Part shown: one piece after another, positions 1 to 12,333 of the stretch
Numbering within the stretch: position 1 is the stretch's first letter
Layout of the letters: every line of letters begins with the position of its first letter
Assembly (NCBI GenBank): GCA_037013495.1
Contig: CM072805.1
Coordinates: 14,418,601-14,482,600 of the forward strand
Direction of reading: 5' to 3'
From: Hippophae tibetana
Taxonomy: Eukaryota > Streptophyta > Magnoliopsida > Rosales > Elaeagnaceae
Length of the DNA stretch: 64,000 nt
Translations under genes and position numbers: made by a program
The notes under the pieces: generated by a model
What the model saw: the letters and a program-made list of their open reading frames with translations, nothing else
What the model was told of the DNA's origin: nothing
Databases searched by the model: none

Positions 1-1849
1 ACTAAAATGGATATTTTTTAAAATAATAGTAGTATTTTTTTAGTATTCCTAAAAAAATTATGCAATAAGAATTAGGATCGAAACAATAATTACTATACCA
101 ATAAGATACCTGCCTCAAAGTACAAGACGTTTTTTGAGCTCGAAAGTAAGGTACTCTTGGAAACACATTTTCTTTTCCTCGAACGTGGTTATAAATAGAT
201 CAAAACACTTTAAAGACTAAACAATTTATGAAATTAAATTGCTTTCAAAAGGAATCTTAGAGAGGGAGACTTCGGGTTGTGTTCCCTGAAGATAAGAGAA
301 CACTAGCTAGGTTAATGGACTGATGGTCTAGTCCCTGTTTCGGGAAAGCTAAGTTTGAAATCGTAGAGAAGTAGCAGTGAGGAGTTGGGGCTAGAGTGGT
401 CCTTTTTGAGGTATTGCTTTCGCGAGTGAACTGTATACTACATGGAGGCCAAAAAACTATTGAACTTCTCTCTCTCTCTCTCTCTCTCTCCTTACTTCAG
501 ATATATTCAATTTAATATATATTAAATTTAATTAAATAAATATGAATTTTTATTAATATATAATAACATAGATTTTATTATAAAAAGTAAATTAAATATT
601 AAAAAAAATTATAATAATTAAAATATTATTTATTTAAAAAAAACAAATATTGATGGTTACATAAAATGGAACTAAAACTGCATACAGTTCAACAGAGCTT
701 TAGAGACATAAAAGCTATTATACATTAAACAATACATGTATAAGTTCATTTATATAATAACATAAGTGTGTAGTCATTGTGGCATCATTTTTTGTTGGCT
801 TCATATCTCATTTAATGTAAATTTTTAAAATTAATAAAAGATTTCTTTAAAAGCAATTTAATTGACAATAAAGGAATGTATTAAAGATATAAAAGTATTT
901 TGCCAATTTATTGAATTTATATTAAATATAATGTGGAAAGAACAAAAGAAAAAAAAATTGGTGTTTTAAGAACCTACGTACTCTCATAAGATAATTATAG
1001 AGCTTGTTGCGTAAGGCCTCTCATCTGTATTTATCATAAATTTATGTCATTGAAGAAGTACTCTTTAGTCTTAATTGAAATATCCTATCAAACATTATTA
1101 GAAAATCAGTTTTACGCGTTTTTAGAATTTAGACTAAAGATGTCCAAACATTATAGAGCGTGTAAATAAGTAATGTACAACTTTATATATATGCATTTAC
1201 GCTTACATGTCCTTAATTTGAAACAAAAAAATATTGTTTTCCTTTTGTCTTTTAACCAAACCTTGAACCTGTCACCTTAACGTTGTAAAGTTTTTGTTTT
1301 TTTTTCGGTCGAGAATAGTTAATTATTATTGCAATATGCTGCATGTGAATCCTTAAGTCTAAGTCGAAACATAGATAAACAGCTGTACTAATTCTTCCTT
1401 TATTCTGTTATAAATATAAGATATTCTCTCTTTTTTTCTCTTTTGTTTTCCCAAGATTCCAACCTACTCGACATAGATTATTTACACGTAAATTTATACA
1501 TTTATTTGCAATTACTCTAGCTAATTATTGTTTATTACGTTTGAAGAATTTCTTAAAAGGTGAACAAGTTCCATTTTCAAAAGTTATTTTAATGTGATTA
1601 TAATTAGAATGTATATACATAATTTGTTTGTTCATAACATTTCTCAAACATACTCGACAATTTTAAAAATAACATCTTTCAAATGCGATAGGTATTCGTA
1701 TTGATACAACTCGGGATACTATTGGATCATAAACTTGGTAACTTAAAATATTGTTAGAATGATGTAAAAGAAGGAGGTATATGATTATTATAATTTTTAG
1801 ATTAGTTTATTTGTGTGGTGTAGGATTGTTTTTTAAGTGTATAAATACT
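1..1849. other. AT-rich stretch, no gene recognised
   Basis: No coding frame, RNA gene or recognisable transposon protein is visible on either strand. A TATAAATA box lies near 190 (+ strand), followed by a somewhat more GC-rich patch to about 430. That patch could be the R/U5 end of a short LTR or a promoter remnant, but no repeat partner was found in the window. Confidence 0.5.
467..490. repeat. (TC)12 microsatellite
   Basis: Twelve uninterrupted TC dinucleotides, read directly. Confidence 0.95.
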
Positions 1850-2725
1850 CACCAAGTTGTTGAACCACTTCTATGCACCTTCACAAATGATGGAAACAAA
1901 TAATTTACACATCATGCCATCTCTCTTTCCCTTACTGAGGTTCATAGAGGCCATGACTGTCTTGAAGTGTTGTATTTTTATCACAAGGACTTTGGTTCCA
2001 AAATAGTTAGGGCATTTGGGAGAATTAAACTTGGCTAGAAGTTCATCATTTTCTATTTCATAAGCAACTAGGGAACATATAATTGCTCACATTCCCTATA
2101 TACATCATAAGGGGTCTTGCCCTTCTCCTACCTCTCATTGGCCACATTCAAAACATGATATTGTTTTTTATTGGCCTTTTCCAATGCTTGAACTGAGCCT
2201 CCTACTTTTTTCTTTACTAAATCCACTACTCGTCTTTAAGTCTTTCTAACCTATAAAGAGTGTTCCCTTAGACCTTTTTCTCAACCTGTGTAGGTTCGGG
2301 CAAGACATACTCTAGTATATTTCTATCGATTAGGTAGGTGGCTATATCATCATAGGCCCCTCCTCCTTATAGGGAGGATAATGAAACTTTTTCTCTCCTT
2401 GTCTCCTTGAGCTATCTCCTTAACTCGAGTAGTTGGCGAGCTAAATCTTGATGAAAGTTACCCTATGTACTGGTTTCGTTATGCATTGGCAAAGTGTTCC
2501 CTTGTGTCCTTACTGCTCTTTCGTTAGCTAGCTTTAATCGGCCTTCTACACGGGTTGCTACCATTGTGTTATAGAACAGGTTATTGTGAGTTTTAAGTGT
2601 AGCTTATGTATGGAGTACATTTGATCTCCCAAGTTTCTCTTATAGCTCACAGTGAATCCTATAAAATACGGGGTCAGAAACTTAAGCTTGACCTCAAATT
2701 CTAAGCCCTACAATGGGCTCCAAAA
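1850..2725 (-). pseudogene. Possible 5' internal/gag-leader remnant of a Tat-like gypsy element
   Basis: This block lies directly inside (left of) an LTR-like sequence starting at 2726. On the minus strand it gives short, interrupted frames rich in Glu, Arg and Lys, as expected for the start of a Tat-type gag region. A PBS-like string separates it from the LTR. No gag domain is recognisable, so the call rests mainly on position. Confidence 0.25.
2706..2722 (-). other. Candidate primer-binding site
   Basis: The minus strand reads TGGAGCCCATTGTAGGG, beginning TGG as tRNA-primed sites do, and stops 3 bases before the TG that opens the LTR-like repeat at 2726. I cannot assign the tRNA from memory. 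Confidence 0.35.
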
Positions 2726-3060
2726 TGTTGGGATTAGTCCAAATTTTAGAGAGAGAACTTAGGGATAAGCTAGAGAAAATGATGGAATGTGTGGATTTCA
2801 TAGGGTATCCATATATTTATAAGGCTTTTCATGTACATGTGTCGATTATATTGGATGGACACATAAGCATACATTAGAAAGGGCATAAAAGTAAAATGTA
2901 CACTTATAGATTGAGGTCGACCACCCAAGGCCCAATCAAGTGGATAACCCCATATAGATAATAAAGGCTAGGCCTATCCCTAGAGCTTGAGGTATTCTCA
3001 GATAATCTCTTGGCTTAAGGTTGTTATATAGCTCAGGATGTCGTTTAGGTTGAGCTTTCA
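2726..3060 (-). repeat. LTR fragment of a Tat-like family (shared with 25105)
   Basis: The sequence starts TGTTGGGATT. For roughly 200 bp it follows, in the same orientation, the repeat that starts at 25105: a shared AGAGAGAGAAC block, then a fatty stretch of similar order and spacing up to about 2950. With the PBS-like site on its left, it would be the 5' LTR of a minus-strand element. The right end is not defined. Confidence 0.45.
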
Positions 3061-4040
3061 CTTTGCCAATCCATACATCCAAAAAAAAACATATCAAGGA
3101 TGTGGTATTTCCAGGTGTCGATCATGAGTTAGCAGACCAAGACGAGGTTGTCTTTGCTTCATTAATGTTTGCTTATGCCAACCCCTCTAAGTTGGTAGTT
3201 GTTAGTTTGATTACACCGAGCTTTGAACCTACGATGGCTCATGAAAAAAGGATATCATGATCTGGGACATAACACAAAGTTCTCTCTAGTGACTTCAAAT
3301 CCAATTTAGAGCTAGATTTTGGAAGGTCATGGATATCAAAGTAGGACCTTGATTTATTTTTCTATTATCCTATTTGTTAGGGGACAATTCTAGTTTAGAG
3401 AGATTAAGTAGAAAGATATAATAAATGAACAATAAATGATGATGACTCGGGCCTTTCATTGATTATATATATAGGGTTACACTAGACCCGAGTACGAAAA
3501 GAATTAAAACTATTAAATTTGAAAAAATATGTTAGTCTAATGTCAAGCTGCCTGATGATGTGTTAGTTTCCACCTCGTGACCAACACTGTGCTAGTGGTC
3601 AATGACCAAACAACTATATTATCCAAGCTAGAGAAAAGTTAGACAAGTTTGAAGCAAATAGTGATTTGTGAATCATCTTGTTATACTCTTACAACAGTCG
3701 TGCCAACAAAATCTACAAATTGAGAACATCTATAATTATATTGTCTATAAATGTAGTTATTAATGATTCTAGAGCCACAAAGTTGATTAAGTTTGAAGAT
3801 AGTAATGTTTCTAAATATTTGACATTGATACTTCTGATGATGGTGTGTCAATAGAAGATACTACTAAATATCTCTGAAAAGATGGTAAGGATGAATATAT
3901 AGGACATTCTCAACCAAAATGCTCTAAGAGAGCCCATTGAAAGAACAATGTCAATGGTAATGTACGAGAGACTTAAAGTCACAAGACAAGTTTAGAAACA
4001 TTAAACTTCATGTTTTTTTACCTCATCTATTCTACCTTAG
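3061..4040. other. No gene recognised; possibly upstream part of the copia remnant
   Basis: A short open frame at 3063-3260 (+) has no recognisable domain. The rest is interrupted in all frames. Because the copia RT trace begins right after, the 3700-4040 part may be its decayed 5' pol region, but I cannot show this. Confidence 0.3.
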
Positions 4041-5380
4041 ATTGTAAAAGCCCATTTAGGACGTTTAAGGGGTTAACTCCATGCAAGAGTAGCTTAACCA
4101 ATTCAACAAAAATGATGTGTGGTATTAAGCACAAAAATTGGCCGATAAGCATGTCATTGTAACCAAGTGAGTGTTTAAGAATAAATAAGATGAGAATGAG
4201 GTTATTACTAGATAAATATAGGCTGGTTAGGCAAGGTTACACTTAGATAAAAGAAATTGATTTTGATTTTGATGAGACCTTTTCTCTTGTTGCTAGTCTA
4301 GAATCTTCTACATTGCTAATTTGGTTTGCTTATTATTTCGAGTTCAAGTTGTACTAGAAGAATGTTAAGAATGTCATCCTTAGAGGTGTTTATCAAAAAA
4401 GAATTATATGTTGACCCTTGAAGGATTTTACGATCCTTATTTTATTGACACTTGGAGCTTTCTTTAGATACAAGTATATATTGATGATATCTTTTAGGTT
4501 TACAAAAGATGATCTAGCACAAGACTTTGCTCTGGTTATGTAAAAAGAGTTTAAGATGAGTTTTGTGAGTGAATTAAAATCTTACTTTGTTTCCAAGTGA
4601 AGCATTCGAAAGATGGGATTGATTTTTCTCAGGCCAAATGTATCAAAATTCTCATTAATTTTAGTTTAGAAAGGCCAAACTTGGTTATATTCCAATGAAT
4701 ACCACTATTAACGTATTCAAGACTTTTTAGGGAAAGTGGCCGAGCAAACCTTAGACAAAAGTATGATCAATGATCTACACTACTTAACTGTTAATCATCT
4801 CGATATCTCATTCAGTGTTGAGATATGTGCAAGACTTCAAGCTAACCCTAAAGAATCACACATTCTAGCAGTCAAAAAAATTATCAAGTATGTTAGTGGC
4901 ACTGTAGAGTTTGGTATTAAGTATTCTGGTGGTACTATAGCTGAGTTGGTTTGGTAATCAAATATAGATTAGGCTGGATATAATGATGAAAAAAAAGTAT
5001 TTTATGGGGGGTAATTCTAATTGTATAATTCATTTATCTCCTAACATAGCAAGAAATAGAGTTCAATGTCTTTTTCAAAAGACATATCAAAGTATATTCT
5101 ATAAGGTCTTTGGTGGTCTCAACTCCTCTAGATGAAGCAGATGTTGAGTGATTATGGAATCACTACACTATAACAACACTAGTACCATCTATATTTCAAA
5201 AAATTCAATTTAGCACACAAGAACCAAGCACATCGACATACGACATCATTTCATCTGTTGCTTAATGGAGTCTTACAATTTTTTTCTCAACATATCAACA
5301 TTGAGATACAACTTCATAGTTTGTTTACTAAACTATTAGATTCTCTCAAGTTTGAAACATTAAGGAAGGATATTGGTGTA
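4040..5380 (+). pseudogene. Ty1/copia pol remnant (RT-RNase H), heavily broken
   Basis: Plus-strand translation, with many stops and several frame changes, follows the copia RT to RNase H order. First comes an RT core with the paired-aspartate region decayed near 4470-4500. Then 4736-4957 is an open stretch containing ARLQANPKESH and KKIIKYVSGTVEFGIKYS, a hallmark of the RT-RNase H connection in plant copia elements. The RNase H segment follows to about 5380, with a decayed KHID-RHHF-like stretch near 5240. Frameshifts and stops make it non-functional. Codons are too eroded to assign a lineage. Confidence 0.85.
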
Positions 5381-5666
5381 TGCATCTCACATTGTGTTTA
5401 CAGTGTGGCATAAGTTCTTGTGTTTACCTAGGTTGACTTCTATGTTGAACTTTTTTTCAATGTTGTGTTTCATCAATTCATTTATCATTTTAGTTATCTA
5501 CTACATTTTCATGACTGCTAGGTTTATTGTATTCCTTGTTTGTCTCCATTCCCTTATATAGGGTGTTGTTTTTGTGTACAACATACTTACTTGTTGAATG
5601 GGGATAGTGAATATAATTTGCATATCTTTGTTTCCTGATATATATACACTTAGGGGGATTTTATCA

Positions 5667-6876
5667 TGAACTCATGGGGAGTTTTTTTATGTAATGCATG
5701 ATAGATTATGCTTAGCTTATCATAATCTAATTGTGTAAGGAAAGTATTTGATTGGACAAGTATTTTCGTTTGTTGCTTTTCACATGTATGTGTTGCTTCA
5801 TGTGTGTAGGATACATGAGTAGTTATACACTTGGAGCTTAATTGGAGTTTATAGACGTGCATATTGGTATGGATCATCAAGACCGTTAAGTGGATCATCA
5901 AGATGCTCAAGTAGATGATCAAGATAGATGGCGCATGAAAATAGAGTTGCAATAGAGTTCAATGTGTTGGGGATGTTTGGGTTGTTCGTTTGAATCTTTT
6001 CATGAAAATGAATTCCTTAGGTACATCTTGCATTAATTTATTATGCATGAATGTTTTGCCATAGAAATCAAAGGAAGAATTTGTAAGGTCTTGTTGGTCT
6101 ATATTGGCTTTCTCATGTGCAAAATACAGAGTCTATATTTAACTAAATGTATTTGTCTGTCCCTATGTATGATTGATTACTGACGGTTAAATATCATTTA
6201 TATGTAAGATAAACTTTGCATGTTTTCATGATACACACTCCATTTTGAGGATTTGGTAGGTAATTTTCATGTTTAGTTATGTGTTTCCTTTTTTGAATTT
6301 GTTTAGAGAATTTTTAAAAATTTACTCGGCATTTTAAAAAATGAAAAGTTGAATTTCTAGGATAATCGTTGAGGACTCAACAAGGCATACTGACCACACT
6401 AACATGTGTCACATGTCTACTAAGATTGCTCATCAAGGGTTCAACATGGCAATTAGTTTGAGTGGTACCTAATGAGATCTTTTAGTAGCTATTAACCTTG
6501 AGTGGTTGACATAGGTAGTTAATGAGGCAACAATTCTCTATAAATACACCTCTTAATATTTTTCTTAATGATAAAAAGGGGGAAAACTCTTTTAATTTCC
6601 AAACTCTATTTTAAATTGCTCTTTTGGTTCAATGTATCAACAATGAACTTTAAAAGTGGGTTTGTGAAAGCTTTTTTTTGGAGGGTTTAATTAATCAAAA
6701 TCAAAACCAAGAGGTAGTTGTATCTAGGTTCATGAATAAGGAATTTCCTTAACTTAGGTTGTTGTACTTTATACTGAGTTTTTGGGATTATATCACTTCA
6801 CGTGGTGGTCAAGCTCTAGAGACGAGCTAGAAGAATTTGATCCTATTGATATGTAGACAACATAAGACAACATTAG
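5667..6876 (+). repeat. Possible copia 3' LTR (plus orientation)
   Basis: Downstream of the copia RNase H trace there is a purine tract (TTAGGGGGATTTTA, near 5650). It is followed by about 1.2 kb without coding signal that contains a TATAAATA box 330 bp before its end. That is the layout expected of a 3' LTR in the same orientation as the copia pol. No second copy is present in the window, so both ends are guesses. Confidence 0.35.
6539..6546 (+). promoter_or_regulatory. TATA box (possible LTR promoter)
   Basis: TATAAATA in CTCTATAAATACACC, followed at the expected distance by a purine/pyrimidine-rich leader-like region. It is interpreted as the promoter of the plus-oriented LTR around it. 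Confidence 0.45.
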
Positions 6877-8432
6877 TGCTTGCCACACATGAAGTGTGTG
6901 CAATGAATACACAAGTATATGTATTGCAACAAATAATATAATGATAAGAAAATATCGTTTCCACGGAGATTATTTTATTAGTAACTAATTTTTAAAACTA
7001 AAAGAAATAATTTTTTTTGTGTTTTTATATTTTAATGAAGCAAGATTAAAATAAATAAAAGTAAATAGTAATATTTAATTAAATCAGTTTTGATAACTCA
7101 GAATATATATGAGAAAATACCTAGGAATACTTATTCCCCTAATTTTCTAAACATGTGAATCGCTAAATCCTCCAATATAATTATCAATTAATTACATGAT
7201 CAATTGAATCTAACCTAGCATTTATTTTTTCTCTCAAGTAAACTACACACCAGTTAGTAATTAATTTAATCACATTCTCATCCCAATTGAATTACATACT
7301 ACTCATTAAGTTCATCAATTATGAATCACATACATAAGAATAATACATCTTTGCCAAGAAACTATGTATGTTATTTAATCAAGATAAATAATTAAATAAT
7401 TCTCTCAAATCAATTTAATTATCTATATAGATAAATTGTTGACCAAAAATTTAATAGCTTAAAAATAAGATTAAATAATATAATTAAATTAAAATTATAA
7501 TTGAGGTAAAATATTATATCATCACATGGTGAAAAATGGGTTCATAAGATCCCTAGACTAATAAATTAACTACACATAATTGTGTTTACAAAGCTCATAT
7601 TTTTCATAAAGGACATAAATATTGATAAAGAAAAGAGTAGAGGAAGAAATACACTCAATATCTTGAATTGTAATGTTAATCTCCTCTTGAATCTCCACCA
7701 AAATTGTATCCACTCTTGAATTTTTATATATTTTTTTCTTTCTTTTTAGCTCCAAAACTAACCAAAATCATGCTAATGACATCCCCTTTGGGTTTATGGT
7801 GATTAGGGGCTTAAATATAACTCGGGTACAATTTGGACCATCAGATAAACTTCAGATCAAGGGATGAGATCAAAACATGCAAAACTGACAGCACCAAACA
7901 ATCACAATGTGACATATGGCATAGGAATTTATTGGGAAAATCAGAGCATGACGCGTGACAGGGGAGACCTATCAGAGTCAATGCTCGATCAGTCAGTACC
8001 ACATGGCACAATGTATTTCATGGAAATGGATGGTGTGGAACACAGGTGGAATGCAGGGAACAATGGCATGGCAACACGTGGTAGGGTGATTTGATCGATC
8101 TTTGAACTTAGATTGAATGTCGTGCTGACACATGACATATGATTCATCCTTCTTACACATGGTGTAACATGATTTTCTATCCCTGCTTGCATGATGTTCG
8201 TGTGGCTTGCCCAGTCAGTTCCTCTGCTTGTGTGGCAGCCCACGTGGTAGCTCCTCATTGGTCATAGGTTAAAAATTAATAAAAATTCCAAAAATGATAT
8301 TTTCTCCCTTTTTCACAAAAAAAATAATTTATATTTTAATATTTATATCCCTAAAAATACTATTTATTGAATAAAACAAGTAAACATTAAGTAAAAAAAT
8401 GCACTAATGACTCTACTTTCATAGAGTCATCA
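6877..8432 (-). repeat. 3' LTR of element A
   Basis: The stretch 7144-8432 is matched over almost its whole length by 14337-15645, with a scattering of substitutions and short indels. It ends GAGTCATCA, followed at once by a pyrimidine run (the complement of a polypurine tract), as expected at a 3' LTR of a minus-strand element. The left end at 6877 is inferred from the TG and the near-TSD. Confidence 0.75.
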
Positions 8433-8469
8433 CACCCCTAAACTTATGCTTTGCTTGTCCTCAAGTAAA
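8433..8469 (-). other. Polypurine tract and stem-loop of element A
   Basis: On the + strand, CACCCCTAAACTTATG abuts the LTR end and is followed by TTTGCTTG-TCCT-CAAGTAAA (8450-8469), a stem with 7 of 8 pairs. Read as element RNA this is a hairpin with an AGGA loop followed by a G-rich purine tract, the plus-strand primer region of plant gypsy elements. Confidence 0.65.
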
Positions 8470-9065
8470 ACCAAGTATAATTAAATAAAATAACATGGGT
8501 AGTATATTGATAAATACACTTCTCTTAGTATATGCATATTGCACGAAAACTATATCTCTCAAAATTCGTATAATCCTAGGATAAGGAGGTTCACATATTC
8601 ATCAATCAACGTTCCATCAATAAAGGACATGCAAGGTTTTTCACAAATTGATTCGTGTGTCTGTGTTGCACATGATATCATCCAGTGCACTCATGAAATC
8701 AACCTATATGAGTATGCTAATCAATTCAATCTTAGAACAAGTCTAATAAGTCTATTTTTCACATCCCTATCCACTTATATAAATATGCACTTAGCTAAAT
8801 ATCAATAAGGACTTTACATGGTTGTATTGTAAGGCTATGGTGGGGGCCGATAAATGAAGACATTTAGGCTCTTTCCACACCTTAGATTTTTTGTTCATTA
8901 TGCACTTTTTAACTACAACTTTAACTTGATATTTCAATGCACCCTTTTTTCATTTTCTTTTTTCCACATTTTTTTTGTAACTTCACAACACCCCAAAATT
9001 ATTTTAAATTCCATTTTATTTTTCTTTAGAGGGATAATTGTGTTGTGAGTTTTGATTCTCTTTTA
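8470..9065 (-). other. 3' untranslated interior of element A (left of the solo LTR)
   Basis: No coding frame of note. The short open frames on the + strand here are antisense to the element and show no domain. The stretch is cut at 9065/9066 by the insertion of the solo LTR and continues at 10942. Confidence 0.55.
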
Positions 9066-9070
9066 TTAGG
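9066..9070. repeat. Target-site duplication of the solo LTR (TTAGG), left copy
   Basis: TTAGG directly before the LTR start. The same five bases follow the LTR end at 10937-10941. Confidence 0.85.
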
Positions 9071-10352
9071 TGATGAACAGAACCGGCATCACCGATCCTA
9101 CCAATACTTTGGTTTTATATTTATAAAACTCTCACAAGTGCACGAATCATTTCATATAAAATGATAAGTATACTCCTAAGGTTGATCTAAGGAAGGAATG
9201 TATGTGATTTTTAATTTATTATTCAAACTTTTAAAAATGAAATTAAATACTAAACATCCTGTCATGATATTTTGGGTTTTGTGTTTTTAATCCACTAACA
9301 TAAAAATAAACATAGATTCAATAAACATTTATGCAAAATTTATCATTTATAATAGTGGAGTATTTATGGATATAATAACTAAGTTAATTATGCTTGCTCA
9401 TATTATTTAGGTTATTAAAGATATGAATTGATATTTATTGATTATCTTTTTTTTATATGAATACCACATTTGGTGCGGTTAGATATTCTTTGTTAACTAA
9501 ACAAATCAATTAACACCTATGAGTGGGTTTGATAACTAATTTGGTTAATTAAATTAATTCTTTTTTCTAAGATATTGAAAATGAACTATTTAAATGACAC
9601 CTTTTGTGGGGTTAGACAATTTAAACTTTATTCAAGGTGTCCATATTAAACCTAAGAATTTAGTTATCCGAGTACTAACTTTCAAGTTTTAAAACCACTA
9701 CTGAAAACATGTTGTCAATACATTTTCAGATAATAATTCTTATAAAATTTTTTGAAATAGAGCTTCACTCTAACTACCAGGCGATTGTACCAACAAATAA
9801 AAGAGCACTACTCTAAATTAGACCAGATAACTAAACCTTAAAATCTAATTTTCAGATTTAAGTGTGTAATGAAAAATAATATATTTCTCTCTAACATTCT
9901 TAATATAAAATCTTGACTAAAAATAAAATCAATTCATTTTAGAGATTTTAACCTATTTAATATTTCGCAAGCATAACAACATTATTATTATATCATGTTT
10001 ACAAACAACCATCAAAGTTAAATTTAATCATAGACAAATTAAATATAACATGTAATAATAAAGCATAAAAAATAACTGTAAAGAAAATAAAATCCTTACA
10101 GTACTTTGTTGCTATTCTCGTTGCTGGAAAACCTCCAAACGGAATTTGCACTCCCATTTATTGAATCAAAAAGCAAATAAATTACAAAAACATAACTATT
10201 TCTTCTCAAAAAGATAAAAACTCTAAAACTAAGAAAAACTAACTAAGGAAAAACTAAAAACTAAGAAATACTCAAAAAAACTAAGAAATGAGAGAAAGAA
10301 AGAGAAGAGAAGATGTGTTTTGAGGTTTGTTTAGTTACGAAGAGAATGAGGG

Positions 10353-10360
10353 TATTTATA
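10353..10360 (-). promoter_or_regulatory. TATA box of the solo LTR
   Basis: The minus strand reads CTATAAATACC, at the same place as the TATA boxes of the intact element's LTRs. It is a potential orphan promoter firing leftward. Confidence 0.65.
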
Positions 10361-10524
10361 GGTGATGAAAGGAATAAAAAAGTGGGTGAAAAAATGATTA
10401 AAAATGGAGGAAACACGTAGTAGGTGATGATGACGTCAGCTGATGTCAACGAGTAGGTGGGGCGCGGCGGCGCACGCGGAATGAAGCAGGGGTGCACGTG
10501 GACTGGGTATTGCTGAGCATAGGC

Positions 10525-10596
10525 GTGCACAGACTGGAGTAGGAGTGCGAGACCGGGCGTGCACAGATTGGAGCAGGAGCATGGGACCATGTGCAC
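10525..10596. repeat. GC-rich tandem repeat of 34/32-bp period in the solo LTR
   Basis: Units opening with GTGCAC start at 10525, 10559 and 10591. The first two (CAGACTGGAGTAGGAG and CAGATTGGAGCAGGAG) are clearly alike. The block is far richer in G+C than its surroundings and lies about 100 bp upstream of the LTR's TATA box. Confidence 0.75.
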
Positions 10597-10936
10597 ACGG
10601 CTACTCGGTGCGATTGGATGCGCTGCGTGCATTGGCGGATGCGGCTGCGTGCACGATTTCCTCCTTTTTGACCCATTTTGTCCATTTTTTCCATATTTGT
10701 TGACTTTTTCTCATTTATTTTATGAATATATTTGTGATGTATTGCCTCCAGTATTCCTCTTTGAGTCTTTAAGTTACATTTTTAAGTGAAAATACCTAAA
10801 AAACAATAAAAATACCCATGATTCTGAAATGTCATATTTATATAAATATATGATAAAATCTTATAAATATATATATTTTTAATCAATTAACGTGCATAAA
10901 ATCATGGTAATTTTAGTACTTTTTAAGCACTCATCG

Positions 10937-10941
10937 TTAGG
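10937..10941. repeat. Target-site duplication of the solo LTR (TTAGG), right copy
   Basis: Identical to 9066-9070. Confidence 0.85.
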
Positions 10942-11760
10942 GTGCATTACATTTCACCTCACTCTATAGCATAACACACGATTGCATTTTTTTCTTTTAA
11001 TACAAGCCAACGGTGCAAGGATAAAGGTAATGCTTATTAGTTAGGCATAAAATGTGGCTTAAAGATATGAAAGGTCCTTTGTTAGGCTCAAATGGGTGAC
11101 TACAGATATTAACAATGGTTAGCTTGAAAGGTTCAATCGATCCAAATAAGGCCTAAATAATTTATTTTGCACTATACTATTTAAGATTTCGCCTCAAGGG
11201 ATGAACAAATAGATTCTAAAACATGGTAAATCTCATCAACTTGCATAACTCTACAAATTTTCTCTCAATAAGAACACAAACATCAATCGTGAACATATGC
11301 ATAAAAATTTGAATCAATTCAATCAAAACTAGCAATCATATTGCATGATTAATTCAAATATCTTAACACATATGTTAGATTCCTTATCCTAGTCATGACA
11401 ACAAATTTATTTCATTGATTTCATATGTTTCATATCAAGCATGCATGCATTTAATTTCCATATATTTATCAATATTTACCCAAATCATGATAAAAAATAT
11501 CATAAGAATTAAAACAAAATTACCTAAAAAAAATTTAAAAATGAATAGTAAATACTAATGTAGAGAATGAAGTTCCCTCCCCCAAACTTAAATTACACAT
11601 TTTCCCTAATGTGTACATATAAATATGAAAAAGTAAAAGGAAAGTAAACTCCCTTAATCAAGGCACACCACATCTGTCGTTGAAATGCTCATTCTTATTT
11701 TCCATTGCTCGATTCATTTATTCACCTACAAAAAAACAATGAAAATATAAGTAAAATAAC
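10942..11760 (-). other. 3' untranslated interior of element A (right of the solo LTR)
   Basis: Non-coding continuation of element A. It holds a pyrimidine run (CCTCCCCCAAACTTA, about 11577) followed by a perfect hairpin at 11594-11615. That is the same layout of purine tract plus stem-loop as at 8433-8469, here in a second copy inside one element. Confidence 0.5.
11594..11615 (-). other. Perfect 8-bp stem-loop beside a purine tract
   Basis: TACACATT - TTCCCT - AATGTGTA on the + strand. It sits at the place where the other gypsy copies carry stem-loops with a different stem sequence. Confidence 0.6.
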
Positions 11761-11812
11761 GTTGGGTTGTCTCCCAACCAACATCACATTTAACATCCTT
11801 GACTAGACGGTC
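11761..11812 (-). other. Conserved box downstream of gag-protease in element A
   Basis: GTTGGGTTGTCTCCCAACCA, then a TTTAAC spacer and a GAC/GTC-rich end. The same order (GGGTTGxCTCyC, about 15 bases, TTTAAC, short inverted repeat) occurs after gag or pol in four other places in the window. Confidence 0.55.
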
Positions 11813-12333
11813 ATATCAAGTCCTAAGGCTTATCCCTTTATGTCCATTTACTTGAGTTTTCCTACAAAAAATTTGAGTCTTTAATTTTTCAATAATACTT
11901 TTTGTTCTGCTTTGCAAACACGGTGCTCAATTCTCTTCTCATGTCATTTTTTTTTTATTTTTGAACTTTTTGGTATTCTTATAAGCACTTTATCGTGACT
12001 CATCCAATTTATGTATTTCTAACAACTTTTTGACCTTTCCATTACACTCTTTCACTTTCATACTTGACTAGGTATAGGAGGGTAAAAGTGTGAGGTCTAA
12101 ACTTGTTGACCTTTCAATTTTTGGTTTAAGCTTAGATCCTATTTCAAAATTTTCCATAATCGCCTTTGATACACACATGAAAGGTGTGTCCTCCAAAACG
12201 TTCATAGAGTCTATAATATCAACCTTTGATTCCATACTTTCAAAGTTAAAACAGGTTGAGTTATTTTCTGGTGAATTTATGTCCTTCTCATAACATCGTG
12301 TTTTAAAGTCTTAAGTGTGGGAAACTCAACAAA

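Larger units (their letters stand above)
9071..10936 (-). mobile_element. Solo LTR of the Athila-like family
   Basis: The sequence starts TGATGAAC and ends CACTCATCG (one change from TCATCA). Along its length it matches the two LTRs of the intact element at 46863-60150. A perfect TTAGG duplication on both sides and the lack of any internal region show a solo LTR formed by recombination between two LTRs. Inside are a TATA box (10353-10360, minus), a TGACGTCA site (10431-10438) and a GC-rich tandem array (about 10450-10660). Confidence 0.92.

Noticed and set aside
3063..3260. 65-codon plus-strand frame following the Tat-like LTR fragment
   Set aside because: No domain and no related copy in the window; length compatible with chance.
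10261..10789. Overlapping open frames on both strands (up to 123 codons) in the solo LTR
   Set aside because: They come from low stop density in the GC-rich U3 array and its AT-rich flank; no homologous frame in the other LTRs.
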